From: Archangium primigenium
GTDB lineage: Bacteria; Myxococcota; Myxococcia; Myxococcales; Myxococcaceae
NCBI RefSeq assembly: GCF_016904885.1
Contig: NZ_JADWYI010000001.1
Span: 7,683,224-7,747,223, forward strand
DNA length: 64,000 nt
Direction of reading: 5' to 3'
Part shown: positions 43,775-53,358 of the stretch, piece after piece
Layout of the letters: each line of letters opens with the position of its first letter
Numbering within the stretch: the stretch's first letter is position 1
Translations under genes and position numbers: made by a program
The notes under the pieces: generated by a model
Seen by the model: only the letters and a program-made list of their open reading frames with translations
What the model was told of the DNA's origin: nothing
Database searches by the model: none

Positions 43775-44950
43775 TCAGCCAGCCACGGTCCGCGGGACGG
43801 GAGGCGCGGTGGCCCGGCCCCGCTCGGCCAGCTCGCGCACCGCCGAGGTCAGGGCCGCGAGGCGCCGGCCCGCGCGCCCCCGGGCCCACGGCCGCTCCAG
43901 CGGCCCGCCCAGCAGCTCCGCCCCCTGCTCCACCCCGCCCGCCTTCTGCTTGAGCGCCCGCGCGCACGCCAGCCGCACGTTCACCGCCTCGGGCACCGGG
44001 AAGCCGTCGCGCCGCAAGAGCTCCAACGCGAACGTCGTCCACACCGCGAGCTTGTCCTCCGGCCGCAGGAAGGCCTGGAAGCGCGCGAGCCCCGCCTCCA
44101 GCGGCTCACCGGCGCGCAGCTCCGCCTCGGACAGCTCCACGTGCAGCGCGGTGCTGTGCGCCAGGGGCTGGCGCGGCGCGAGCAGGGCCTCGAAGTGCTC
44201 GCCCGTGGAGGGCCGCTCCGCCACCAGGTGCACCAGCTCCGAGGGAACCCCCTCCCCCAGCGGGTGCGCGTTGGCCTCCGCGTACAGGAGCACCAGGCGC
44301 TCGAAGTCCTCGGCGATGGCGCGCAGCTCCAGCGGCGGCCGCCACGGGGCCTTGAAGATGCGCTTGCGCCCCGGGCCCGTGCGCGTGGACTGGCGGTCGA
44401 GCTGCGTGTCCACCATGTACTCGAAGGCGCCCAGGAGCGCGTCGAAGCGCGACTGGTCTCCCTCCAGCGCGCCCAACACCTCCACCACCGCCTCGATGGT
44501 GGAGACGCAGTGCTCGGCGGGCTCGGAGCGGATGCGGTAGTTGCTCGGCCGGCGCGGCACGAAGCCGATGCGCGGCAGGCCCGCGAGCGCCGGGTTCGTC
44601 TTCACGAGCTTGCGCGCGAGCGGCCAGGTGCCGTCCACGACGATGAGGGTCTCCGGGGGGTTCTTCCGGGCCTCCTCGAGCGGAAGGGCCTCCTCGCCCG
44701 GGAAGAGCACGGCGACGCGCTCGGGACGGGCCGCGAGTTCGGCGAGCCGCGCATGCCCGGTGAAGTCCACGCCGACGTGGAGCTCGGAGTTGGGCAGGGA
44801 CAGGTGCGCCATACGGGCCGTGCCGATGGCCACCCGCCGCTCCCGGGGGTGCTGGAGGAAGACGACGTGGGTGCGCGAGTCCACCCGAGGCACCCGCGCG
44901 CAGTAGCACGTGTCCTGGGGCCGGAGGCAACGCAAGCAGAGGGTACGCAC
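43775..44950 (-). CDS. DTW-domain tRNA-uridine aminocarboxypropyltransferase
   Basis: A 391-residue SPOUT-related enzyme that should transfer the 3-amino-3-carboxypropyl group of SAM to uridine in tRNA (acp3U). The N-terminus has a zinc-type CxxC...CxC cluster (CLRCLRPQDTCYC) and the DTW core reads LIVVDGTWPLARKL (Asp106-Gly-Thr-Trp109), followed by RIGFVPRRPSNYRIRSEPAEHCVSTIEA, the conserved SAM-binding end. The last 180 residues (after about 210) form an extra helical domain not present in the minimal family. The start is GTG at 44950. Neighbours give no further hint. Confidence 0.9.
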   Translation of the reverse strand: MRTLCLRCLRPQDTCYCARVPRVDSRTHVVFLQHPRERRVAIGTARMAHLSLPNSELHVGVDFTGHARLAELAARPERVAVLFPGEEALPLEEARKNPPETLIVVDGTWPLARKLVKTNPALAGLPRIGFVPRRPSNYRIRSEPAEHCVSTIEAVVEVLGALEGDQSRFDALLGAFEYMVDTQLDRQSTRTGPGRKRIFKAPWRPPLELRAIAEDFERLVLLYAEANAHPLGEGVPSELVHLVAERPSTGEHFEALLAPRQPLAHSTALHVELSEAELRAGEPLEAGLARFQAFLRPEDKLAVWTTFALELLRRDGFPVPEAVNVRLACARALKQKAGGVEQGAELLGGPLERPWARGRAGRRLAALTSAVRELAERGRATAPPVPRTVAG

Positions 44951-45011
44951 CCCGCCGCTTTATCAGCCTCCGGCACCCACGGCGAGGGGCGCGCGGCCCC
45001 CCGCCGGTGTC

Positions 45012-48000
45012 TCAGGCCGCCCGGACGCTCCGGCGCCGCCCGGACACGAACCGCGCGAGGGCGAACAGGCCCAGGAACAGGCCCGCGTCGCTCCCGGACG
45101 TGGCCCCACACCCGCAGCCGCCGCTCCGGGTGGTGACGGTCACCGGCGCCGAGGTCACCGTGTTGCCCGTCCCATCCGTGATGACCGCCGTCAGGACGTG
45201 CTCCCCCTCGGAGGCCGAGGTGCTGTCCCACACGGTGCTCAGCATGGACTCCGTGCCCTGGGCGATCTCCTTGCCGTCCACGAGGATGGCGAGCTTCGCC
45301 ACCGTCGTGCCCGAGGCCACCGCGCCCCGGGCGATGATGGTCACCGCCCCGGACACCGCGCCCCCGAGCGGCTCACTGAGCGCCACGGTGGGCGCCGCGA
45401 AGGTGTCCACGCGAATCCCGGCCGTGCCGGTGAGGTCACCGTCCATCAGGGTGAGCGTCGTCTGCCCTCCGGAGAGGAACGTCACCTTGAGGCCCTCGAG
45501 CGAGCCGTCCGTGAAGGTCGCGGTGGCGGGGAACACCGCCCGCGCATCCGAGCTCGTCACCCGGGCCTGGCCCGAATAGGACGGCGCCATGTTGCCGTAG
45601 GCGTCGTAGGCCAGGGCGGACAGGGTCGTCTCCCGGCCCGCGCTCACGCTCTCGGGGAGCGTCAGCTCGAAGCGGGCCGCCGCGCCCGCGAGCACCGCGA
45701 ACACCGGGCTCGTCCCCGCGGGGGCACCGGCCGTGCTCGCCACCAGCGTGTAGCCGTTGGCGGCCTTGCGCAGGCTCAGGGTGTCGAACGTCGCCACCCC
45801 GTTGACCAGCATCGCCGACGTGCGGCCCTGCAACACGTCGCCCCGCGGGTTCTCACCGAGCGCCACCGTCACCTCGCGCGTGCTGTCGTTGATGAGCGCG
45901 CCCGACGCGTCCCGCAGCTCCACCTGGACGCGCCCCAGCGGCGCCCCCGCCGTGGCCCGCGTCGGACTGGCGACGAACACCAGCCGGGCGGCGCCGTCGG
46001 CCGTCAGGACGTTGAAGGCCGGGCTGCTCACGGTGAAGGACGGGTCCGCCCGCGCCACCAGCGTGTAGCCCGAGCCCGGGCGGTCGATGCCCAGGTTGCC
46101 GAACGTGGCCACGCCCTCCACGGCCGTCACCACCGCGGTCCCCCGGAGCACGCCGCCCCCGGGGTTGTTGCCCAGGGTCACGGTGATGCGCGAGGCCGCC
46201 GTGGTCACGGTGTTGCCGTACACGTCCACCACCGCCACCTTCACCGCCGGGAAGAAGAGCGAGCCGGCGATGATCTCCCCGGGAGGCACGCTGAAGGCCA
46301 GCGCCGAGGCGGGACCCGCGACGATCTCGAAGGCGCTGCTCGTGGCCTCCGCGGCCCCCGCCACCCGGGCGATCAGCGTGTAGCCCGCGGCCGCCCGATC
46401 GATGGACAGCCCCGGGAACGTCGCCACGCCCCCGGAGGTGGTGACGGTCGTCGTGCCCTGGAGCGTCGCGCCCCGCGGGTTGTTGCCCAGCACGAGCGTC
46501 ACGGACTGCTCCGGGCGGGTGACCCGGTTGCCGTACGCATCCTGGAGCGCCACCTGGATGGCGGGGCTGATGGCCGTGCCCGCCACCGTCGTGCCCGGAG
46601 GCGTGGTGAAGGCCAGCGCCGCCACCGCTCCGGGCGAGATGTCGAACGAGGCGCTGAGCACGTCCGGCAGGCCGTCCACGTGCGCCAGCAGCCGGTAGCC
46701 CGTCGCCGCCCGGGTGATCGCGAGATCGCCGAACGTCGCCAGGCCGCTGCTGGCGCTCACCGTGGAGGTGCCCGTCAGCGTGCCGCCCGAGCCGCCCTGA
46801 AGCGACAGGCGCACGGCGCGCGCGTCCGACACCCGCCGCCCCTCCGCGTCCTGGAACTCCACCGCCACCGTGCCCAGGGGGCCCGCCGACGTGCTGGTGG
46901 GTCCGGGCTGGAACACGAGCCGCGTGGCCCCGCCCAGCGACAGCACGTCGAAGGCCGTGCTCGTCACGGAGGGAGCGCCGCTCGCCGAGGCCACCAGGGT
47001 GTAGCCCGTGCCCACGCGGTTGAGGCTCAGGTTGGAGAAGGTGGCCACGCCGTTGACGGTCGCCGCCGCCAGCGTACCCCCGAGCACTCCGCCCCCGGGG
47101 TTGTTGCCCAGGACCACGGTGATGGAGCCCGAGGCGGAGGTGACGGGATTGCCCAGGGCATCCACGTAGCCCACCTTCACCGCCGGGGAGATGGGCGCGT
47201 CCACGCCCACCCCGCTCGGCTGGACGACGAAGCCCAGGCCCGCGACGGCCCCCGGGGAGATGGTGAAGGACGCACTGGTGGCCTCCGTCAGCCCCGGAGA
47301 ACGCGCGGTGAGCGTGTAGCCCGAGCCCGCCTTGTCGATGGAGAGCGTGGAGAAGGTGGCCACTCCGTTGACGGCGGACACCGTGCTCGTGCCCGAGAGC
47401 GTGCCGCCCGACACCCCGCCCAGGCTCAACGTCACCGGCGCCGTCGCGCCCGCCACGCGGTTGCCCGACGCGTCCAGGACGTCCACCTCCAGGGAGGGCA
47501 GCACCGCGCCCGCCACGGCGTTGGCCGGAGCCGTCCGGAAGGCCAGCCGCGTCGCCGCGCCCGCCGTCACGTCGAAGCCCTGGCTCGTGCCGGAGACGGA
47601 GCCGGAGGTGGCCCGCAGCGTGTACCCCGTGCCCACCTTGTCCACGGTGAGGGTGGAAAATGTGGCCACGCCGTTGACGGCCGCCACCGTGCGCGTCCCG
47701 CCCAGACTCGCCCCCGAGGGATTGGTCCCCAGGGCCAGCGTGATGCTGCCCGAGGTGGTCGTCACGGTGTTGCCCAGCGCGTCCAGGAACGCCACCCGCA
47801 CCGGCGGCGAGAGCGTCGCCCCCGCGGCCGTCGTGCCCGGCTGCGAGAGGAAGCCCAGGGAGGCGACCGGACCCGGCTCGACGTTGAAGGACGAGGACGT
47901 CTTGGACGGCAGGCCAGCGACCGCCGCCTGGAGCGCATAACCGGTCCCCACCTTGTCCACCGTGAGGGTGGAGAAGGTGGCCACGCCCGCCGTGGTGCTC

Positions 48001-51000
48001 ACCACCGTCGTGCCACCCAGCGTGGCGCCCGCGGCGTTGACGAGCGACAACACCACCTGCGCCGAGGTGCCGGTGACGGGCGCGCCCGTGCTGTCACGCA
48101 CCTCCACCTTGACGGTGAAGGCCACGCCCGCGCCCACGCTGGCCGGAGGCGAGGTGGTGAAGGCGAGCTGGGTCGCGCTCGACGCGCCGACGGAGAAGGC
48201 CGTGCTGACGGCCGAGGCGAGGCCCGCGGACGTCGCCGACAGGGTGTAGCCCGTCCCCGCGCGATCCACGGACAGCGTGTTGAACGTGGCCTCGCCCGCC
48301 ACCGTGTTCACGGTGGGCGTGCCGCCCAGCGTCGCGCCACTCGGGTTGTTGGCGAGCGCCAGGGTGACGGAGCGGCTCGTCGTCGTCGCCGGGTTGCCGT
48401 ACGCGTCCTGCAGGGCGACCCGCACCGCGGGCGTGATGCCCGCGCCCACGGTGGTCGAGGTCGGCTGCTGGGTGAAGACGAGCCGCGCCGGTGCCGCCGC
48501 GGCGATGGCGAACGCGCCACTGGTGGCCGCCGTGAGCGAGCCCGACGTCGCCGTCAGCGTGTAGCCCGCCCCCGCCTTCTCGATCACCAGGTCACTGAAG
48601 GTCGCCACCCCGCCGCTGGCGGTCACCGACCGCGTTCCCGTCAGCGTTCCCCCGCTCGGGTTGGAGGCCAGCGCGAGCGTGACGACGGCCGAGCCGGTCG
48701 TGGGGTTGCCACTCTGGTCCAGCAGCGCCACGCGCACCGCGGGCGACAGGGCCTCTCCCGCGATGCCATCGGCCGGCGGCGTGGAGAAGACGAGCCGCGC
48801 CGGTGCGCCCGCGACGATCTGGAAGGAGGCACTGGTCGCCCCCGTGAGCCCCGAGGCGCTGGCGGCCAGCGTGTACCCCGCGCCCACCTTGTCGATGGAC
48901 AGGGTGCTGAAGGTGGCCACACCGTCGACCGCGCTCACGGTGGTGGTGCCGGACAGGGTGCCGCCACTCGGGTTGCTGGCCACCGCGAGCGTGATGCTCG
49001 GGTTGCCCGCCGTCACGGGATTGCCCGCGGCATCCACGAGGCCCACCTTCACCGCCGGAGAGATGGGCTGGCCCGCCGCCGTCGTCGTCGGCTGCACGGT
49101 GAAGACGAGCCGGGTGGCGGGATTGGACACCACGGTGGTGCTCGCTCCGCCCGACAGGCCGGGCCGCGCCGTATCCGTCACCGTGAGGGACTGGACGCCC
49201 GCGGTCTTGAAGGTGACGGACACGCTCGCCACGCCCGAGCTGAAGGCGCGGGGAGACGGGAGGACCGCCTGGGAGTCGCTGCTGGTGAAGGCCGCGCTGC
49301 CCGTGTAGCTGGTCGCCGTGTTGCCCGAGGCGTCCAGCGCCGTCACCGTGAGGGGAATGGCCACGTTGGGCGAGACCGCGGTGCCCAGCCCGGACACCCG
49401 GAAGGTCACCGCCGTGCCCGCGGGCACCGAGCGCGTGGAGCAACTGGACGCCGTGCCCGCGGTGAGGCGCACGTCATCCACGTAGGCGCCCTCGAGCGTC
49501 TGCGTGCTGTCGCTGAAGAAGCCGAAGGCGAACCACACCGTCCGCCCCGCCAGCGCGGACAGGTTCGCCTTGACCGTCTTGAGCGAGCCATTGGTCCCGA
49601 GCTGCTGCCCGCTCCAGGCCCGCACCGAGGTGCCCGTGATGACGCCGTCATAACCGCCCAGCGAGATGTACGGCGCGGAGGACGACACGGTGTCGGAGAC
49701 GAGGGTGAAGGGGCCCTGCGCGCCCGCGGTGCTGTAGGCGAGGTAGGCCCCGTCGTAGCCGGACTCCAGCGCGTACGCGAGGCTGAACGACAGCTCGGCC
49801 GCGGCGCCGCCGGTGGGCAGGGTGAAGCCGTTGATGCCCCCCGAGCCATTGCCGCCCAGCACCAGCAGGGCCTCGTGGCTGATGGGATAGGAGCCACCGC
49901 ACGTCGTGGTGTCGGGCCCGAAGCGGTAGGCCCGCGTCGCCGACTGGTAGCGGCACCCGCTCACGATGTTGAGGGCATTGCCCGTGCCCTGCGCCGTCGT
50001 GGGCACCCAGTACGAGGACGCGGAGGGCGGCCGGTTCGCGTCGAAGTCATCGAAGAAGCTCAGCGAGCCGCCACCCGCGCCCGAGGCCGTCACCGTGCGC
50101 TGGACCGTGTTGAGATCCTCCAGCGTGACGCTGGACGCCTCGGTGGCGCGCACCACGTAGTGGTACGCGGTGCCGTTCGTCAGGTTGGCGTCATCCGAGA
50201 ACGACGTCGCGCCCACGCCCGTGGCGATGCGGTTGGCCGCCGACGGCGTGAAGCCCGGCGTGGTGCTCCGGTACACCGAGTAGCTCAGCGTGCCGCCACA
50301 GGCGGGCGTCGCCGCGGCCCAGGACAGCGTGTTGGTGCAGGTGGACGAAACCCCGCTCGTGGCGCCCGAGGCCCCCGCGAAGGACGGCCGCGCGCCACAC
50401 GAGCCGCCCGGAACCGCCGAGACCTCGGCGGAGCGCGCGCCCTCCGCGCACGTCGTGGCGGAGACGGCGTAGTAGTGCCGCACGCCCGCCGGCAGGCCCG
50501 TGTCGGAGTAGGAGCCCGCGGCCACGGTGGCCACCTGCGTGTAGGGCCCCCCCGCGGTCGTGGCGCGGTAGACGGAGTACGACGTGGCCCCGTTCGTGTT
50601 CCAGGCCAGGTCGATGCGGTTGTTGCCCACCGCGCTCGCCGTCAGCCCCGTGGGCGCGGCGCCCGGCGTGCAGGCGGACGAGGCGTTGTAGATGACGAGC
50701 GCGTAGTCCTGATCCAGCGTGCTGCTGTTGTTGGGCACGCCGTTCGAGTTGATGTTGGTCGCCGTCACCGTCACGGTGAACGCGCCCGACAGCCCCGCGG
50801 GCAGGAAGACGCTCTCCACGTTGTTGACCGCGTCCGCGGTGCCGCCGCTCACCGAGTTGGCGCCGGAGAAGACGTTGCCCTTGTAGGTGACGCCGTTGTG
50901 CACCACGGTGAGGTCCAGGTTGTTGTTCCAGGCCCCGCCCGTGGTGGAGCCCGGCGCGTCCGTCCACGCGAGCGTGACGCGCACCGGCTTGCTCGAATCC

Positions 51001-53165
51001 GCCACCGAGGTGGAGACGTTCCGGGACTGGCCAGAGGCGGTGAACAGGGCCCCCGCGTCCTGATCCGACACGAGCCGAGGGGAGGCGTCGAACGACCGGC
51101 CCAGGTCCACCAGGCCCATGCCCTGGCCGTTGGAGTAGAGCGAGTCCGCCGCGCCCGCGCCCGTGAGGTACCGGGCGGAGTTCATCAGGAAGGCCTTGGT
51201 CATCGCCGGGCTCGGCGGGGCCTTGCCTTGGTTGATGAAGTACTGGCGCACGAGCGCCGCGCCGCCGGCGACCACGGGCGCGGCATGGCTCGTGCCCGAG
51301 GAGGCGAGGAACCACGACTGCCCGCTGGGGAAGAAGGACGACCCGGACGTGCCGCCACAGATGCCCACGCCCGTGAAGCAGGCATTGGCCTGACCCAGGG
51401 CGTTGGGCGGGTTGTTGCCGCGCTGCGCGTCGCTCTGGGGCACGCCGCCCAGCACGTGGGTGCCTGGCGCCACCAGGTCCGGCTTCCGTCGGCCGTCCGA
51501 GGTGGGACCCCGGCTGGAGAAGGCCGCCAGGTCGAAGGCGCTGTCGGCCTCGGCGTCGGTGAGGTTGCACCCGTCCGCGGACCCGAAGGGCCGCACGCTC
51601 TCGGAGGCGCCCACGGTGATGACGTTCTTGGCCGAGCCGGGGCTGGTCACGGAGCCCGCGACACTGCCCGAGTTGCCCACCGGGAAGACGATCACCATCT
51701 CCTGGTTGCCCGTGGTCGGGCTCGCCGAGCCCGCCGGCTGCGCGTCGCGCACCAGGGCGTCGTAGCGCTGGGCATCGGCGGTGTACGCGCTGGAGGAAGC
51801 GCCCCAGGCGCCGAGGCTGATGCGCATGCCGTTGGCGTAGGCCCGCGCCTGGAGGTTCTCGTAGTTGGGATAGGTGAAGGTCTCCGGATCGAAGACGACC
51901 GAGGAGCCCATCCGCACGAAGGGCGCCACGCCCAGGCCGTGGAAGTACCCCGACCCGTCCCGGAACGCCGTCCCGGAGCGCGTGGCATTGCCACCGATGA
52001 TGTGCGCGTTCAGGGCGCCGTGGCCGTCACAGCCCTGGAGCGTGCTGCCGCTGTTGGCGGTGCCCTCCAGGCGGCTGTAGACGAGCCGGCTGGTGGAGCT
52101 GGAGACGTTGCCGTCCGTGTACAGGCCGAAGTGGTTGGGCAGCACCGTCCCGTTGTCCACGCCGCTGTCCGACAGGTCCACGCCGAAGCCCGACGCGTCG
52201 AACTGCGCCTGGGTGAAGCCCCTGCCCGCCAGCCACGTCAGGTAGCCCGCCGCGCCAGGTCCCGCGCCCGACAGCTGCCCGGCGGCGATCAACGCCTGCC
52301 GCTCGTCCAGCTTCCGGGGCGAGACATGGGGCTGGATGGACACGACGTCCGGCCGGCTCGCGAGCTCGGACAGCAGCCGCCGATCCGCGGCCACCACCAC
52401 GTTGACGTACCCCAGCGCCTTCTGGACGACGGCCTCGCGCGACTGGTGTCGGCGCACGAGCCCCAAGGTCTCGGCGTTGACCGCCGCGTCCTCGACGAGC
52501 TGCACGGAGTAGGTGTCCGTGGAGACCGTGTTGAGCGAGGGGTCGAGCGTGTAGTCCGCCAGGTAGTCCCCGTTCCACTGGATGGCGGGCGTCTGGGCCA
52601 CGTGCGCCTGGAGCCGCTCCAGCGCCGCCCCATCGCCGTACACGAGGTAGGCGTTGTGGGGGATGTACGCCACCACCCGCACGCCCGTGGCCTCGAGCCC
52701 CGCGTGCCACTCGGGCCGGATGGGACCCACGAACTGCACCAGGTGCATGCGCGCGCCCGACCCCGCCACCTTCATGCCCTGGAGGGCCCGCCCCTGCTCC
52801 GACGCCGTGTCGATGACCCCCGCGTTGAGCCGCACATCATTGGACTCGTCCCGCGGCTCCACGCCCTCGCCCTCGGGCAGGGCCGCCAGCGCCGTGTCGT
52901 CCACCTCCACCAGCCGGAAGGCCCCGTAGTCCGCCACGGTGCGCACCGCCACGCCTCCACGCTCCAGGGCCGCGGCGCGCTCGGCGCTCAGCTGGACCTT
53001 GTGGAGTGCGAGCCCCGGGCGGAAGCCTTCCCGCGTGGCGACGGTGGGCGCTCCACCACTCGGCCGCCCACACGACAACACCGCCAGCAAGCCCAACGTC
53101 CCCAGCGCCCGCACACGGCCCCCACCGGCGCACATCGCGCGTGCCCGGTTCGTGGATGTCTTCAT
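45012..53165 (-). CDS. giant S8 subtilisin-like surface protease with Fn3 and eleven Ig-like repeats and MYXO-CTERM tail
   Basis: A protein of about 2717 residues. The N-terminus has a signal sequence with a lipobox-like Val-Leu-Ser-Cys. A propeptide precedes the subtilase domain, whose triad is Asp333 (DLSDSGVDNG), His381 (DGHGALNAH) and Ser625 (GTSHAAPVVAGG). A P/proprotein-like beta domain, two Fn3-type domains (LTASAVGNNRIDLAW) and one concanavalin-like part follow. Then come eleven similar repeats of about 104 residues (PISPAVKVGLVDAAGNPVT; GVATFSTLSIDKVG), flanked by two divergent ones. The end carries a MYXO-CTERM sorting tail: GCGCGATSG, a hydrophobic helix and RRRS. The tail implies surface attachment. 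The ATG at 53165 was chosen because it gives the proper signal region. A role in predation or matrix processing is inference. Confidence 0.93.
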   Translation of the reverse strand: MKTSTNRARAMCAGGGRVRALGTLGLLAVLSCGRPSGGAPTVATREGFRPGLALHKVQLSAERAAALERGGVAVRTVADYGAFRLVEVDDTALAALPEGEGVEPRDESNDVRLNAGVIDTASEQGRALQGMKVAGSGARMHLVQFVGPIRPEWHAGLEATGVRVVAYIPHNAYLVYGDGAALERLQAHVAQTPAIQWNGDYLADYTLDPSLNTVSTDTYSVQLVEDAAVNAETLGLVRRHQSREAVVQKALGYVNVVVAADRRLLSELASRPDVVSIQPHVSPRKLDERQALIAAGQLSGAGPGAAGYLTWLAGRGFTQAQFDASGFGVDLSDSGVDNGTVLPNHFGLYTDGNVSSSTSRLVYSRLEGTANSGSTLQGCDGHGALNAHIIGGNATRSGTAFRDGSGYFHGLGVAPFVRMGSSVVFDPETFTYPNYENLQARAYANGMRISLGAWGASSSAYTADAQRYDALVRDAQPAGSASPTTGNQEMVIVFPVGNSGSVAGSVTSPGSAKNVITVGASESVRPFGSADGCNLTDAEADSAFDLAAFSSRGPTSDGRRKPDLVAPGTHVLGGVPQSDAQRGNNPPNALGQANACFTGVGICGGTSGSSFFPSGQSWFLASSGTSHAAPVVAGGAALVRQYFINQGKAPPSPAMTKAFLMNSARYLTGAGAADSLYSNGQGMGLVDLGRSFDASPRLVSDQDAGALFTASGQSRNVSTSVADSSKPVRVTLAWTDAPGSTTGGAWNNNLDLTVVHNGVTYKGNVFSGANSVSGGTADAVNNVESVFLPAGLSGAFTVTVTATNINSNGVPNNSSTLDQDYALVIYNASSACTPGAAPTGLTASAVGNNRIDLAWNTNGATSYSVYRATTAGGPYTQVATVAAGSYSDTGLPAGVRHYYAVSATTCAEGARSAEVSAVPGGSCGARPSFAGASGATSGVSSTCTNTLSWAAATPACGGTLSYSVYRSTTPGFTPSAANRIATGVGATSFSDDANLTNGTAYHYVVRATEASSVTLEDLNTVQRTVTASGAGGGSLSFFDDFDANRPPSASSYWVPTTAQGTGNALNIVSGCRYQSATRAYRFGPDTTTCGGSYPISHEALLVLGGNGSGGINGFTLPTGGAAAELSFSLAYALESGYDGAYLAYSTAGAQGPFTLVSDTVSSSAPYISLGGYDGVITGTSVRAWSGQQLGTNGSLKTVKANLSALAGRTVWFAFGFFSDSTQTLEGAYVDDVRLTAGTASSCSTRSVPAGTAVTFRVSGLGTAVSPNVAIPLTVTALDASGNTATSYTGSAAFTSSDSQAVLPSPRAFSSGVASVSVTFKTAGVQSLTVTDTARPGLSGGASTTVVSNPATRLVFTVQPTTTAAGQPISPAVKVGLVDAAGNPVTAGNPSITLAVASNPSGGTLSGTTTVSAVDGVATFSTLSIDKVGAGYTLAASASGLTGATSASFQIVAGAPARLVFSTPPADGIAGEALSPAVRVALLDQSGNPTTGSAVVTLALASNPSGGTLTGTRSVTASGGVATFSDLVIEKAGAGYTLTATSGSLTAATSGAFAIAAAAPARLVFTQQPTSTTVGAGITPAVRVALQDAYGNPATTTSRSVTLALANNPSGATLGGTPTVNTVAGEATFNTLSVDRAGTGYTLSATSAGLASAVSTAFSVGASSATQLAFTTSPPASVGAGVAFTVKVEVRDSTGAPVTGTSAQVVLSLVNAAGATLGGTTVVSTTAGVATFSTLTVDKVGTGYALQAAVAGLPSKTSSSFNVEPGPVASLGFLSQPGTTAAGATLSPPVRVAFLDALGNTVTTTSGSITLALGTNPSGASLGGTRTVAAVNGVATFSTLTVDKVGTGYTLRATSGSVSGTSQGFDVTAGAATRLAFRTAPANAVAGAVLPSLEVDVLDASGNRVAGATAPVTLSLGGVSGGTLSGTSTVSAVNGVATFSTLSIDKAGSGYTLTARSPGLTEATSASFTISPGAVAGLGFVVQPSGVGVDAPISPAVKVGYVDALGNPVTSASGSITVVLGNNPGGGVLGGTLAAATVNGVATFSNLSLNRVGTGYTLVASASGAPSVTSTAFDVLSLGGATRLVFQPGPTSTSAGPLGTVAVEFQDAEGRRVSDARAVRLSLQGGSGGTLTGTSTVSASSGLATFGDLAITRAATGYRLLAHVDGLPDVLSASFDISPGAVAALAFTTPPGTTVAGTAISPAIQVALQDAYGNRVTRPEQSVTLVLGNNPRGATLQGTTTVTTSGGVATFPGLSIDRAAAGYTLIARVAGAAEATSSAFEIVAGPASALAFSVPPGEIIAGSLFFPAVKVAVVDVYGNTVTTAASRITVTLGNNPGGGVLRGTAVVTAVEGVATFGNLGIDRPGSGYTLVARADPSFTVSSPAFNVLTADGAARLVFVASPTRATAGAPLGRVQVELRDASGALINDSTREVTVALGENPRGDVLQGRTSAMLVNGVATFDTLSLRKAANGYTLVASTAGAPAGTSPVFAVLAGAAARFELTLPESVSAGRETTLSALAYDAYGNMAPSYSGQARVTSSDARAVFPATATFTDGSLEGLKVTFLSGGQTTLTLMDGDLTGTAGIRVDTFAAPTVALSEPLGGAVSGAVTIIARGAVASGTTVAKLAILVDGKEIAQGTESMLSTVWDSTSASEGEHVLTAVITDGTGNTVTSAPVTVTTRSGGCGCGATSGSDAGLFLGLFALARFVSGRRRSVRAA
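45688..49115 (-). repeat. eleven tandem Ig-like repeats inside the giant protease
   Basis: Each unit is about 311 bases (104 residues) and carries the same order of phrases: a strand ending DAxGNPV, then NPSGGTL.GT, then GVATFS.L.IDK.GxGYTL. Copies differ by substitution throughout, so this is an old duplication array, not recent slippage. Such bacterial Ig-like arrays form long stiff stalks. Confidence 0.85.
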
Positions 53166-53358
53166 GTTTTGGAAACAGCCCCTTGCACCGCCCATTAGGT
53201 CGGACAGAAATCGTCTAGCACGGCTGTAATCCGGCCTTCAAATAGCGAACAGTCCCCGCCGACCCCTCGGACCCTCGGAAAGCGCCGCTCCCCCCTGACA
53301 ACGCGTCCGGAAGTCGACTAAGGAGCGCCCCGTTCACGGTTTTTCGTGGGGTTCTCGC

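Noticed and set aside
44910-53198. A 2762-codon open frame antisense to the giant protease
   Set aside because: It is a by-product of third-position GC bias in the long gene on the opposite strand. Its product is dominated by Arg, His and Gly, has no family feature or credible start, and mirrors the protease repeats.
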